NCBI RefSeq assembly: GCF_036226365.1
Contig: NZ_CP108462.1
Location: 7,906,501-7,970,500, forward strand
Length of the DNA: 64,000 nucleotides
Source of the DNA: Streptomyces sp. NBC_01262
GTDB lineage: Bacteria > Actinomycetota > Actinomycetes > Streptomycetales > Streptomycetaceae
Direction: 5' to 3'
Each line of letters begins with the position of its first letter. Position 1 is the stretch's first letter. Below, piece after piece: positions 1 through 8,700 of the stretch. The notes under the pieces were generated by a model. It was not told the origin of the DNA, did no database searches, and was given only the letters and a program-made list of their open reading frames with translations. The position numbers and the translations under genes were made by a program.

Positions 1-171
1 CACCCACGGCTGGGGCGTTCCCGTCACCAGGTGCAGCGCCGCCGCCCGGGCGGCCGCCGACGCGCAGGTGCCGGTCGTCCAGCCCGTACGCAGCGCCTTG
101 GGACGCACCTTGGCGGTGCGCGGCAGATCGGGCTCGCGCAGCGGCGGTTCCTCGTACGGTGTGTCGCTCAA
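1..171 (-). CDS. cbiD: CbiD, cobalt-precorrin-5B C1-methyltransferase (partial, N-terminal 57 aa)
   Basis: Only the N-terminus is present; the gene runs off the left edge. The translation contains the CbiD signature LRTGWTTGTCASAAARAA (residues about 29-46), typical of the family that methylates C1 of the corrin ring in B12 synthesis. I choose the TTG at 169-171 because a GAGAGGAGG ribosome binding site lies about 9 nt upstream and no ATG or GTG is suitably placed. It lies 48 nt after the cobM stop, so it is probably the last visible cistron of the riboswitch-controlled cob operon. CbiD belongs to the early-cobalt route, whereas CobN in the same operon belongs to the late-cobalt route, so the pathway looks mixed. 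Confidence 0.85.
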   Translation of the reverse strand, partial: MSDTPYEEPPLREPDLPRTAKVRPKALRTGWTTGTCASAAARAAALHLVTGTPQPWV

Positions 172-219
172 GGTCCGTCCCTCCTCTCGGGTGTCGTCGT
201 TCTCGTACGCTACGCAGGC

Positions 220-1029
220 TCAGCCGCGCGACTCCTTGAGCGCGCGGCGCGCCACCGGATCGGCCCTGCGATAGCCGTGGAAGTGGCCCGGGTGGTACAG
301 GTGCGAGCGCGTCCCGGTCGCCGACAGAGCGGGGCCGACCAGGAAGAGGGTGTGCTTCCAGAACTTGTGCTCCTTGACCGTGGCCTCCAGCGTCGCGATG
401 TCGCAGCGCAGGATCAGCTCCTCCGGCCAGGTCGCCTGATACGCGACGACGACCGGCGTGTCGGCCGGATAGCCGCCCTCCAGCAGCTCCGTCACGAGCT
501 GGCCGGACCGGGCGGCCGACAGGAACAGCGCCATCGTCGTCCCGTGCCGCGCGAACTCCCGGACCTCCTCGCCCGGCGGCATCGGCGTCTTCCCGCCGCC
601 CAGCCGGGTCAGGATCACGGACTGCGCGACCTCCGGAATCGTCAGCTCGCGCTGCGCGATGGCGGCCACTGCGGAGAACGACGAAACCCCCGGCACGATC
701 TCGATGTCGACGCCCATCGCCAGGCACCGGTCCACCTGCTCCTGCGTACCGCCCCACAGCGCCGGGTCGCCGGAGTGGATCCGCGCGCACTTCAGACCGT
801 CGCGCTGCGCACGCTCGTAGACCGCGACCACGTCCTCCAGCGACATCGTCGCCGAGTCCAGGATCTCCGCACCCTCGCGGGCATGCTCCAGCACCTCGGC
901 CTGCACCAGGCTCGCCGCCCAGATCACGATGTCCGCGTCCGCGATGGCCTTCGCCGCACGGAAGGTCAGCAGATCGGCGGCGCCGGGACCGGCCCCGACG
1001 AACGTCACCTTGCCCGTTTTGCCCGTCAC
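220..1029 (-). CDS. cobM: Precorrin-4 C11-methyltransferase
   Basis: A 269-aa SAM-dependent tetrapyrrole methylase that methylates C11 of the corrin intermediate. It opens with KVTFVGAGPGAADLLTFRAA, the glycine-rich motif of the family, and carries HSGDPALWGGTQEQ and IVPGVSSFSAVAA further in, as expected for CobM/CbiF. The GTG start at 1027-1029 is preceded by GAGGAGG and overlaps the cobI stop as GTGA, so the two are probably translationally coupled. An in-frame extension upstream reads low-complexity Ala/Gly/Arg sequence and is antisense-like, so it is rejected. Length is normal for the family. Confidence 0.93.
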   Translation of the reverse strand: MTGKTGKVTFVGAGPGAADLLTFRAAKAIADADIVIWAASLVQAEVLEHAREGAEILDSATMSLEDVVAVYERAQRDGLKCARIHSGDPALWGGTQEQVDRCLAMGVDIEIVPGVSSFSAVAAIAQRELTIPEVAQSVILTRLGGGKTPMPPGEEVREFARHGTTMALFLSAARSGQLVTELLEGGYPADTPVVVAYQATWPEELILRCDIATLEATVKEHKFWKHTLFLVGPALSATGTRSHLYHPGHFHGYRRADPVARRALKESRG

Positions 1030-1754
1030 AGTTTTCCTCCTCGCGAGTCCCGCGACGCGGGCGCGATCAACGTCGACAAATACGGCAGCGGTCCGTCCAG
1101 CAGCGCGCTCGCCGGCCGGATGGCCTCCTCGTCCAGCCCCAGCGCCGACCCCCACACCGCACCCTCCGTACGGCCCGTCTCGCGCAACGCCGTCGCGACC
1201 TCCTCCGCCAGCCGCCCGAACTTGTACGCCACCACCGTGCCGGGGCCCTCCAGCGCCTCCTTCAGCACCGCCGCCCCCGCCGTCACCGGCACCAGCGTCA
1301 GCGGCTCGGTCCCCTCGGCCAGCACGGCCCCGCTGCGCGCGGCCAGGTCCTGCATCGCCGTGATCCCCGGCACGCTCTCCACGACCACGCCGTCCACCAG
1401 CTCCGCGACGGTCTGCGCGAGGTAGGTGAACGTCGAATAGACGTTGGGATCCCCGATCGTCGCGAACGCCACCACGTCATGCGCATGCAGCAGTTCGGCC
1501 ACCTTCGCCCCCGCCGCGTCCCACGCCGCCTCCCGCCGCGCGCGGTCGCTGCGCTCGTTCAGCGCGAACACCACCCGTACGACCTTCTCCCCGGGCACGT
1601 AGTGCAGCACCGTCGCCTCGGCCCTGCCGCGCTCGCCACTGTCCATGACCGGCACCACCACGACATCCGCCATGCGCAGCGCGTTCACGCCCTTCACCGT
1701 CACCAGCTCCGGATCGCCCGGGCCGACCCCCACCCCGATCAGACGGCTGCTCAT
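1026..1754 (-). CDS. cobI: Precorrin-2 C20-methyltransferase
   Basis: A 242-aa tetrapyrrole methylase, CobI/CbiL type, which methylates C20 of precorrin-2. Visible family features are LIGVGVGPGDPELVTVKG at residues 4-21, FATIGDPNVYSTFTYL in the middle and VPGITAMQDLAA. The ATG at 1752-1754 overlaps the TGA of cobB (ATGA), and its own stop overlaps the cobM start (GTGA), so it is embedded in a tightly coupled run of cistrons. Length agrees with CobI proteins. CobI and CbiL differ mainly in whether they prefer cobalt-free or cobalt-loaded substrate, which cannot be read from the sequence. Confidence 0.93.
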   Translation of the reverse strand: MSSRLIGVGVGPGDPELVTVKGVNALRMADVVVVPVMDSGERGRAEATVLHYVPGEKVVRVVFALNERSDRARREAAWDAAGAKVAELLHAHDVVAFATIGDPNVYSTFTYLAQTVAELVDGVVVESVPGITAMQDLAARSGAVLAEGTEPLTLVPVTAGAAVLKEALEGPGTVVAYKFGRLAEEVATALRETGRTEGAVWGSALGLDEEAIRPASALLDGPLPYLSTLIAPASRDSRGGKL

Positions 1755-3088
1755 ACTTCCTCACACCTCTCTACGAACCTCCGGGCGAGCGACGGTTCCG
1801 CCGCCCAGTGCACATGCAGATACGAGGCGTGCACACCCTCCTGAACGAACCCTTCCAACCGCCGCGCGGGCCGGGTCATCCCCCAAGCTGCCGCCAGCCC
1901 GGCCCCCGGATCCACCACCGTGCGATGAAACTCATGCCCCCGCACCCGGGTCCCTGCCACCGCCAGCACGCTGTCCGACACGGCCACCGCCTCGCGGTAG
2001 CCCAGGGTCAGGCGGTCCGACATGCGCGCGGTCGCGTCCAGCACGCCGCACATGGGCTTGCCGTCCAGCTCGCGGGACAGGTAGAGCAGGCCCGCGCATT
2101 CGGCGGCGATCGGGCCGTTGAAGGCCGCGACCGCCTTGCGCAGCGGCTCGTTCGCCGACAGTTCGGGTGCGTACACCTCGGGGAAGCCGCCGCCGATGAC
2201 GATCCCGGCGGTGCCCTCCGGCAGCGCCTCGTCCCGCAGCGGGTCGAAGGTGACGACCTCGGCCCCGGCGGCGGCCAGCAGCTCGGCGTGCTCGGCGTAG
2301 GCGAAGGTGAAGGCGGAGCCACCTGCGATGGCGACAACAGCGCGTCCGGTGTTCGAGGCCACCGCAACGGCCGGATCCCACGGCTCCGCCGCAAGCGGGG
2401 GCGCGCTGCGCGCAAGCGCGAGCAGCCCCTCCAGGTCGCACCCGGCGCGCACGCGCGCCGCCAGAGCCCGCACCGACTCCACGGCTTCCGCCCGGCGCTC
2501 GGCGACCGGGACCAGCCCGAGGTGGCGCGAGGGCGCGCCCACCGCACCGTCGCGCCGCAGGGCACCGAGCACCGGGACACCGCTCTCGTCGAGCGCGGCG
2601 CGCAGCAGCTCCTCGTGCCGGTCCGAGCCGACCTTGTTGAGGATGACGCCCGCGACCCGCACCTCGGGGTCCCAGGAGGCGAAGCCGTGCACGAGGGCGG
2701 CGACCGACCGGGACTGCGAGGAGGCGTCGACCACGAGCACCACCGGTGCGCGCAGAAGCTTCGCGACATGCGCGGTGGAGGCCAGCTCGCCTTCCCCCGA
2801 GGCCCCGTCGTACAGCCCCATGACGCCCTCGACGACCGCGAGATCCGCGTTGCGCGCGCCGTGCAGGAAGAGCGGAGCGACAAGCTCGGGCCCACACATG
2901 TAGGCGTCGAGATTGCGCCCGGGGCGGCCCGTCGCGAGCGCGTGATAGCCGGGGTCGATGTAGTCCGGTCCGACCTTGTGCGGGGACACGTCGAGCCCGG
3001 CCTCGGCGAATGCCGCCATGAGGCCGGTCGCGACGGTCGTCTTGCCGCTGCCTGAGGCCGGCGCGGCGATGACGAGTCTGGCTACCAC
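1751..3088 (-). CDS. cobB: Cobyrinate / hydrogenobyrinate a,c-diamide synthase
   Basis: A 445-aa ATP- and glutamine-dependent amidase for the a and c carboxylates of the corrin ring. The N-terminal dethiobiotin-synthetase-like domain has the P-loop APASGSGKTTVATG (about residues 9-22) and KVGPDYIDPGYH. The C-terminal class I glutamine amidotransferase-like domain has the nucleophile motif AECAGLLYLS. The start at 3086-3088 lies inside the last codons of cobO (7-nt overlap) and the stop overlaps the cobI start. The CobB versus CbiA distinction is a substrate (cobalt) question; the presence of CobN favours CobB. Confidence 0.92.
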   Translation of the reverse strand: MVARLVIAAPASGSGKTTVATGLMAAFAEAGLDVSPHKVGPDYIDPGYHALATGRPGRNLDAYMCGPELVAPLFLHGARNADLAVVEGVMGLYDGASGEGELASTAHVAKLLRAPVVLVVDASSQSRSVAALVHGFASWDPEVRVAGVILNKVGSDRHEELLRAALDESGVPVLGALRRDGAVGAPSRHLGLVPVAERRAEAVESVRALAARVRAGCDLEGLLALARSAPPLAAEPWDPAVAVASNTGRAVVAIAGGSAFTFAYAEHAELLAAAGAEVVTFDPLRDEALPEGTAGIVIGGGFPEVYAPELSANEPLRKAVAAFNGPIAAECAGLLYLSRELDGKPMCGVLDATARMSDRLTLGYREAVAVSDSVLAVAGTRVRGHEFHRTVVDPGAGLAAAWGMTRPARRLEGFVQEGVHASYLHVHWAAEPSLARRFVERCEEV

Positions 3089-3678
3089 TCGATGCCCTTC
3101 TGGCCCTTCTGGCCGACGTCCATCGGGTGCTTGACCTTGCCCATCTCGGTGACGAGATCGGCGGCCTCGATCAGCTTGTCCGGGGCGTTGCGCCCGGTGA
3201 TGACGACGTGCTGCGTCCCGGGCCGGTCCCGGAGCACGGCGACGACCTCGTCGACGTCCACCCAGCCCCAGTGCATCGGGTAGGCGAACTCGTCGAGCAC
3301 GTACAGCCCGTACGTCTCCGCAGCCAGGTCCCGCTTGACCTGCTCCCAGCCCTCGCGGGCCGCCTCCTCACTCGACTCCATGCCCCGCTGCACCCAGGAC
3401 CAGCCCTCGCCCATCTTGTGCCAGGCGACGCTGCCGCCCTCCCCGGAGTCGCCGAGCACGCGCAGCGCCCGCTCCTCGCCGACCTTCCACTTCGCGGACT
3501 TCACGAACTGGAACACCCCGATCGGCCAGCCCTGATTCCACGCCCGCAGCGCGAGCCCGAAGGCGGCGGTGGACTTGCCCTTCCCGATCCCGGTGTGCAC
3601 GACGACCAGCGGACGATTCCGCCGCTGCCGCGTCGTCAGTCCGTCCTCCGGTACGACACTCGGCTGTCCCTGCGGCAT
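3082..3678 (-). CDS. cobO: Cob(I)yrinic acid a,c-diamide adenosyltransferase
   Basis: A 198-aa CobO/BtuR-type corrinoid adenosyltransferase that transfers the 5'-deoxyadenosyl group of ATP to the reduced cobalt. The P-loop variant GIGKGKSTAAFGLALRA (about residues 31-47) is diagnostic, followed by GVFQFVKS and the VLDEF acidic box. The start codon shares one base with the chlI/D stop (TAATG), and its end overlaps cobB by 7 nt. Length is typical. Its place between the chelatase and the diamide synthase fits the order of reactions after cobalt insertion. Confidence 0.93.
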   Translation of the reverse strand: MPQGQPSVVPEDGLTTRQRRNRPLVVVHTGIGKGKSTAAFGLALRAWNQGWPIGVFQFVKSAKWKVGEERALRVLGDSGEGGSVAWHKMGEGWSWVQRGMESSEEAAREGWEQVKRDLAAETYGLYVLDEFAYPMHWGWVDVDEVVAVLRDRPGTQHVVITGRNAPDKLIEAADLVTEMGKVKHPMDVGQKGQKGIEW

Positions 3679-5651
3679 TACGCGGCCCTCCGTACGTCCC
3701 GTACCAGCGCGGACACGGTGTCCGCGCGCAACTCCTCCAGGGTGATCGCCGCCCCGGCCAGATCGAGCGCCAGCGCGCCCGCCAGCCCGAGCCGCACCGG
3801 ACCCGACTCGCAGTCCACGACCACCGACGCGGTGCCCTCGGCCGCCAGCAGCCGCGCCGCCCGCGAGGCCAGAGCGACGGGCTCCGGCCCGCCGGTCGCC
3901 CGCCCGTCGGTCACGACCACGAGCAGCGGCCGCCGCGAGGCGTCCCGCAGCCGCTCCACCCGCAGCACCTCGCGCGCCTTGAGCAGCCCGGCGGCCAGCG
4001 GGGTGCGCCCGCCCGTGGGCAACTGCCCGAGCCGGGCCGCGCCCGCCTCCACGGAGGAGGTCGGCGGCAGCGCCAGCTCGGCGCCCGAGCCCCGGAAGGT
4101 GATCAGGCCGACCTTGTCGCGCCGCTGGTACGCGTCGAGCAGCAGCGACAGCACGGCGCCCTTGACCGCGCTCATCCGCTGCCGCGCCGCCATCGACCCG
4201 GAGGCGTCCACGACGAACAGCACGAGATTGCCCTCGCGCCCCTCCCGTACGGCCTGCCGCAGGTCGTCCCGGCGTATCACCAGCCCCGGCCCGCTGCGCC
4301 CGCGCGCACGCTGGTGCGGCGCCGCCGCCTGCACGGTCGCCGCGAGGTGCAGCTTGCCCAGGGCGCCCTGGGGCCGCCTGGCCCCCGTCGTCCGCCCGTG
4401 CGCCGTACGCGCCCGCGACCGGCGCCCGGCCGTCCCGTCCCCGAGCCCCGGCACGGTCAGCGCCTTGGCCTTGAACGGCTCCCCGGCGGGGGCCGGCTTC
4501 TGCTCGGCGCCGCCGCCCGGAGCCGGGGCGGTGTCGCCGGGGCCGTCCTCCGGCGGCTGCCCGCCACCGTCGTCAGGGCCGTCGGGCTCCGGGTCCGGGT
4601 CGTAATCCGAGTCCGGGTCCGGTTCCGGGTCCGGGTCCTCGCCCTTGTTCTGCTCCAGCGTCTCGTCGAGCTTCTCCTCGTCGAGCCCGGGCGCGTCGAA
4701 GGGATTCCTGCGCCTGCGGTGCGGCAGGGCGAGCAGCGCCGCCTGCCGTACGTCCTCCGCCAGCACCTCCGTACGCCCCGCCCAGGCCGCCAGCGCGGTC
4801 GCGGTACGGGCCATCACGATGTCCGCGCGCATCCCGTCCACCTCGAACGCCGCACACGTCGCCGCGATCTGCCGCAGCGCGCCGTCTCCCAGCCGCACCG
4901 ACGGCAGCAGCGCCCGCGCCCCCGCGATCCGCGCGCGCAGCGCGCCCTCCTCGGCCTCCCACTTGGCCCCGAACGCCGCCGGGTCCTCGTCGTACGCGAG
5001 CCGCCGCCGCACGACCTCCACCCGCTCGTCCGTCTCGCGCGACGCCGCGACCTCCACCGTCAGCCCGAACCGGTCCAGCAACTGCGGCCGCAGCTCGCCC
5101 TCTTCCGGGTTCATCGTCCCGACCAGCAGGAACCGCGCCGCGTGCCGCACGGACACGCCCTCCCGCTCGACGTACGACGCGCCCATCGCCGCCGCGTCCA
5201 GCAGCAGGTCCACCAGGTGGTCGTGGAGCAGGTTGACCTCGTCCACGTACAGCACCCCCCGGTGCGCCGCCGCCAGCAGCCCCGGCTCGAACGCCTTCAC
5301 GCCCTCCGCCAGCGCCCGCTCGATGTCCAGCGCCCCCACCAGCCGGTCCTCCGACGCCCCGACCGGCAGCTCGACCATCCGCGCGGCCCGCGCCGCCCCC
5401 GGAGCCTCCGCGTGCGGCCCGTCCGGGCAGGCCGGGTCCGGCCCCGCCGGGTCGCAGCTGAACCGGCACCCGGGCACGACCTCAAGCTCGGGGATGAGGG
5501 CGGAGAGCGCCCGCACGGCGGTGGACTTTGCGGTGCCCTTCTCGCCGCGCACGAGCACGCCGCCCACGGCGGGGGAGACCGCGTTGAGCAGCAGCGCCAG
5601 CCGCAGGTCGTCCATTCCGACGATGGCGGTGAAGGGGTAAGGGGTGCTCAT
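3678..5651 (-). CDS. ChlI/ChlD-type fused subunit of cobaltochelatase
   Basis: A 657-aa fusion of an AAA+ ATPase (ChlI-like, residues about 1-330) and a von Willebrand A domain (ChlD-like, about 460-657). The ATPase half has a Walker A-like GEKGTAKST, YVDEVNLLHDHLVDLLLDAA and GTMNPEEGELRPQLLDRFGL. The VWA half has a MIDAS motif DASGSMAARQRM. The two are joined by a very acidic Asp/Pro/Glu linker (about 335-370) and a basic stretch. With CobN it is inferred to be the ATP-driven partner for cobalt insertion, in place of CobS and CobT, neither of which is seen here. The ATG at 5649-5651 has AAGGA upstream. The gap to cobN is filled by a repeat. Confidence 0.88.
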   Translation of the reverse strand: MSTPYPFTAIVGMDDLRLALLLNAVSPAVGGVLVRGEKGTAKSTAVRALSALIPELEVVPGCRFSCDPAGPDPACPDGPHAEAPGAARAARMVELPVGASEDRLVGALDIERALAEGVKAFEPGLLAAAHRGVLYVDEVNLLHDHLVDLLLDAAAMGASYVEREGVSVRHAARFLLVGTMNPEEGELRPQLLDRFGLTVEVAASRETDERVEVVRRRLAYDEDPAAFGAKWEAEEGALRARIAGARALLPSVRLGDGALRQIAATCAAFEVDGMRADIVMARTATALAAWAGRTEVLAEDVRQAALLALPHRRRRNPFDAPGLDEEKLDETLEQNKGEDPDPEPDPDSDYDPDPEPDGPDDGGGQPPEDGPGDTAPAPGGGAEQKPAPAGEPFKAKALTVPGLGDGTAGRRSRARTAHGRTTGARRPQGALGKLHLAATVQAAAPHQRARGRSGPGLVIRRDDLRQAVREGREGNLVLFVVDASGSMAARQRMSAVKGAVLSLLLDAYQRRDKVGLITFRGSGAELALPPTSSVEAGAARLGQLPTGGRTPLAAGLLKAREVLRVERLRDASRRPLLVVVTDGRATGGPEPVALASRAARLLAAEGTASVVVDCESGPVRLGLAGALALDLAGAAITLEELRADTVSALVRDVRRAA

Positions 5652-5665
5652 GCGGGTTCCTTCAT

Positions 5666-5737
5666 TTCAGCCCGTCCGGCGTTTGAGGACACGCCCGAAG
5701 GGCGTTCGGGGTCCGGGGCGGAGCCCCGGTTTCGGGA
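5666..5737 (-). repeat. 72-bp hairpin repeat, copy 1 (cobN-chlI/D intergenic)
   Basis: These 72 bases are identical to 10902-10973 and lie in the same orientation relative to the operon. Each copy contains two short hairpins, CCGGGGC-TCC-GCCCCGG and ACGCCC-TTC-GGGCGT. I recall similar sequence scattered between genes in many Streptomyces genomes. Here it fills most of the 106-nt gap between the cobN stop and the chlI/D start, so it would form stem-loops in the polycistronic mRNA. It does not encode protein at this site. Confidence 0.9.
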
Positions 5738-5757
5738 CGGCACAGCCGTGGGCATCG

Positions 5758-8700
5758 TCACGCGTCGCCCTCCAATTCGCCCTCGAGCTGGAGATACGTC
5801 TCGCGCAAGCGATCAAGCGTCGCGGACTGCGGCTCCGCCCAGAGCCCGCGCTCGGCCGCTTCGAGCAGGCGCTCGCTGATGCCGCGCAGGGCCCAGGGGT
5901 TGGACTTCTCCATGAACTCCCGGTTCTCGGGGGAGAAGACGTACTCCGCGGCCAGCCGCTCGTACATCCAGTCGTCCACGACACCGGCCGTGGCGTCGTA
6001 GCCGAAGAGGTAGTCGACGGTCGCGGCCATCTCGAAGGCGCCCTTGTAGCCGTGCCGCCGCATCGCGGCCATCCACCTCGGGTTGACGACCCGGGCGCGG
6101 AAGACCCGGTGTGTCTCCTCGCCCAGCGTCCGCGTCTTGACCTGGTCGGTCATCGCGCTGTCGCCGACGTACGCCTCGGGGGAGACCCCGGTCAGGTGGC
6201 GGACCATGGCGACCATGCCGCCGTGGTACTGGAAGTAGTCGTCGGCATCGACAAGATCGTGTTCCCTGGTGTCGACGTTCTTCGCGGCGACCTGGATCCG
6301 CCGGAACGACGCCTCCATGTCGCCGCGCGCCGCGCGCCCGTCCAGCCCGCGCCCGTACGCGTAGCCGCCCCACACCGCGTACACCTCGGCCAGGTCGGCG
6401 TCGCTGCGCCAGTTGCGCGCGTCGATCAGCGGCAGCAGCCCGGCGCCGTACGCGCCCGGCTTGGAGCCGAAGATGCGGGCGGTGGCCCGGCGGCGGTCGC
6501 CGTGTTCGGCGGTGTCCTCGTCGGCATGCGCACGCACGAAGTTCTGCTCGGCCGGCTCGTCCAGCTCGGCGACGGCCCGCACCGCGTCGTCGATGAGCGC
6601 GACGACATGAGGGAAGGCGTCCCGGAAGAAGCCGGAAATCCGCACCGTCACATCGATACGCGGCCGGGCCAGCTCCTCCAGGCCCACCACCTCGAAGCCC
6701 GTCACCCGCCGCGAAGCGTCGTCCCACACGGGGCGGCAGCCCAGCAGCGCGAGGATCTCCGCGATGTCGTCGCCCTGCGTGCGCATGCAGGATGTGCCCC
6801 AGACGGTCAGTCCGACCGACTTGGGGTACGCGCCGGTGTCGGCCAGATGCCGGGCCAGCAGCGAGTCGGCGAGCGCGGTGCCGACGTCCCAGGCCAGCCG
6901 CGACGGGATGGCCTTCGGGTCGACGGAGTAGAAGTTGCGCCCGGTCGGCAGGACGTTGACGAGGCCACGGGTGGGGGAGCCGGACGGCCCCGCCGGCACG
7001 TAGCCGCCGCGCAGCGCGCGCAGGATGTTGTCGATCTCGTCCGTCGTGCGGGCCAGGCGCGGAACGACCTCCTCGGCCGCGAATTCCAGCACGCGCACGG
7101 CGTCCGGCACTTCACGCCCGCCCAGGGCGTCGGCGACGACCTGGCTCGCCGCCTTCGGCTCCCAGCCGCCCGCCTCCATGGCCTCGGCGAGCCGCCGCGC
7201 GAGCGCCTCCAGCAGGTCCACGGCGTCGGACGCGGTCCGGGCGGGGCCGTCCGCCAGCGCGCTCAGCTCGGCCGGCACCGCGACCCGCGCCCCCGGTTCG
7301 GCCAGCAGCGACTTCTCCTCCAGCCCGAAGGAGGCCGCCAGCGCCGCCCGCAGCCCCGGCAGAGCGCCGCCCACCCCGCCCCACACCTGGGACGAACGCA
7401 GCACGGCGAGCACCAGGTTGACCCGCGCCTCGTCGACCGGGCCGCCGCCGAGAATGTGCAGGCCGTCGCGGATCTGTACGTCCTTGATCTCGCAGAGCCA
7501 GCCGTCGATGTGCATGACGAACTCGTCGAAGGCGTCGTCGTCCGGCTGGTCGTCGACATGGAGGTCGTGGTGCAGCTCGGCGGCCCGCACCAGCGTCCAG
7601 ATCTGGCTGCGCACGGCGGGCGCCTTCGTCGGATCGAGGTCGCTCACCAGCGCGTACTCGTCGAGCAGCTGCTCCAGCTTCGCCAGATCGCCGTAGGAGT
7701 CCGCGCGCGCCATCGGCGGCACGAGGTGGTCCACGACCGTCGCGTGCCCGCGCCGCTTGGCCTGGGTGCCCTCGCCCGGGTCGTTGACGATGAAGGGGTA
7801 CACCAGCGGCAGTTCGCCGAGCACGGCGTCCGGGGCGCAGCCCGAGGACAGGCCGAGGCCCTTGCCGGGCAGCCACTCCATGGTGCCGTGCTTGCCCATG
7901 TGCACGATCGCGTCGGCGCCGAACGACAGCTCCAGCCAGCGGTACGCGGCCATGTAGTGGTGCGACGGCGGCATGTCGGGGTCGTGGTAGATGGCGATCG
8001 GGTTCTCGCCGAAGCCGCGCGGCGGCTGGATCATCACCACGACATTGCCGAACTGCAGTGACGCCAGCACGATGTCGTCGCCGTCGACGTACAGGTTGCC
8101 CGGCGCCTCGCCCCAGTGACGCAGCATCCCCTCGCGCAGCCCGGCGTCGAGCCCCGCGAACCACCGCTGGTAGTCCGCGAGCGGCACGCGCGCCGGGGCG
8201 GAGGCGAGCTGCTCCTCCGTCAGCCACTCCACGTCATGGCCACCGGCGGCGATCAGCCGGTGGATCAGCTCGTCGCCGTTGTCCGGATAGTCATCCACGC
8301 CGTAGCCGGCGGCCCGCAGCGCGTCCAGCAGCCGCACCGCCGAGGCCGGGGTGTCCAGGCCCACCGCGTTGCCGACCCGCGAGTGCTTGGTCGGATACGC
8401 CGTGAAGACCACCGCCAGCCGCTTGTCCGCGTTCGGCTTGTGCTTCAGCGCGGCGTGCCGCACCGCGATGCCCGCCACGCGCGCCGCCCGCTCGGGATCG
8501 GCCGCGTACACCGGGACCCCGTCCGGCCCCTCCTCCTTGAAGGAGAACGGCACGGTGATCAGCCGCCCGTCGAACTCGGGGATCGCCACCTGCATCGCCG
8601 CGTCCATCGGCGACAGCGCCGCGTCGGAGGCCTCCCACGCCGCCTGCGACGAGGTCAGGCACAGCCCCTGCAGCACGGGAACGTCCAGCTCCGCCAGCGC

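Noticed and set aside
5644..8061. 805-codon open frame on the plus strand opposite cobN
   Set aside because: Arg/His/Pro/Val-rich composition with no motif; it is the antisense shadow of a well-supported GC-biased gene.
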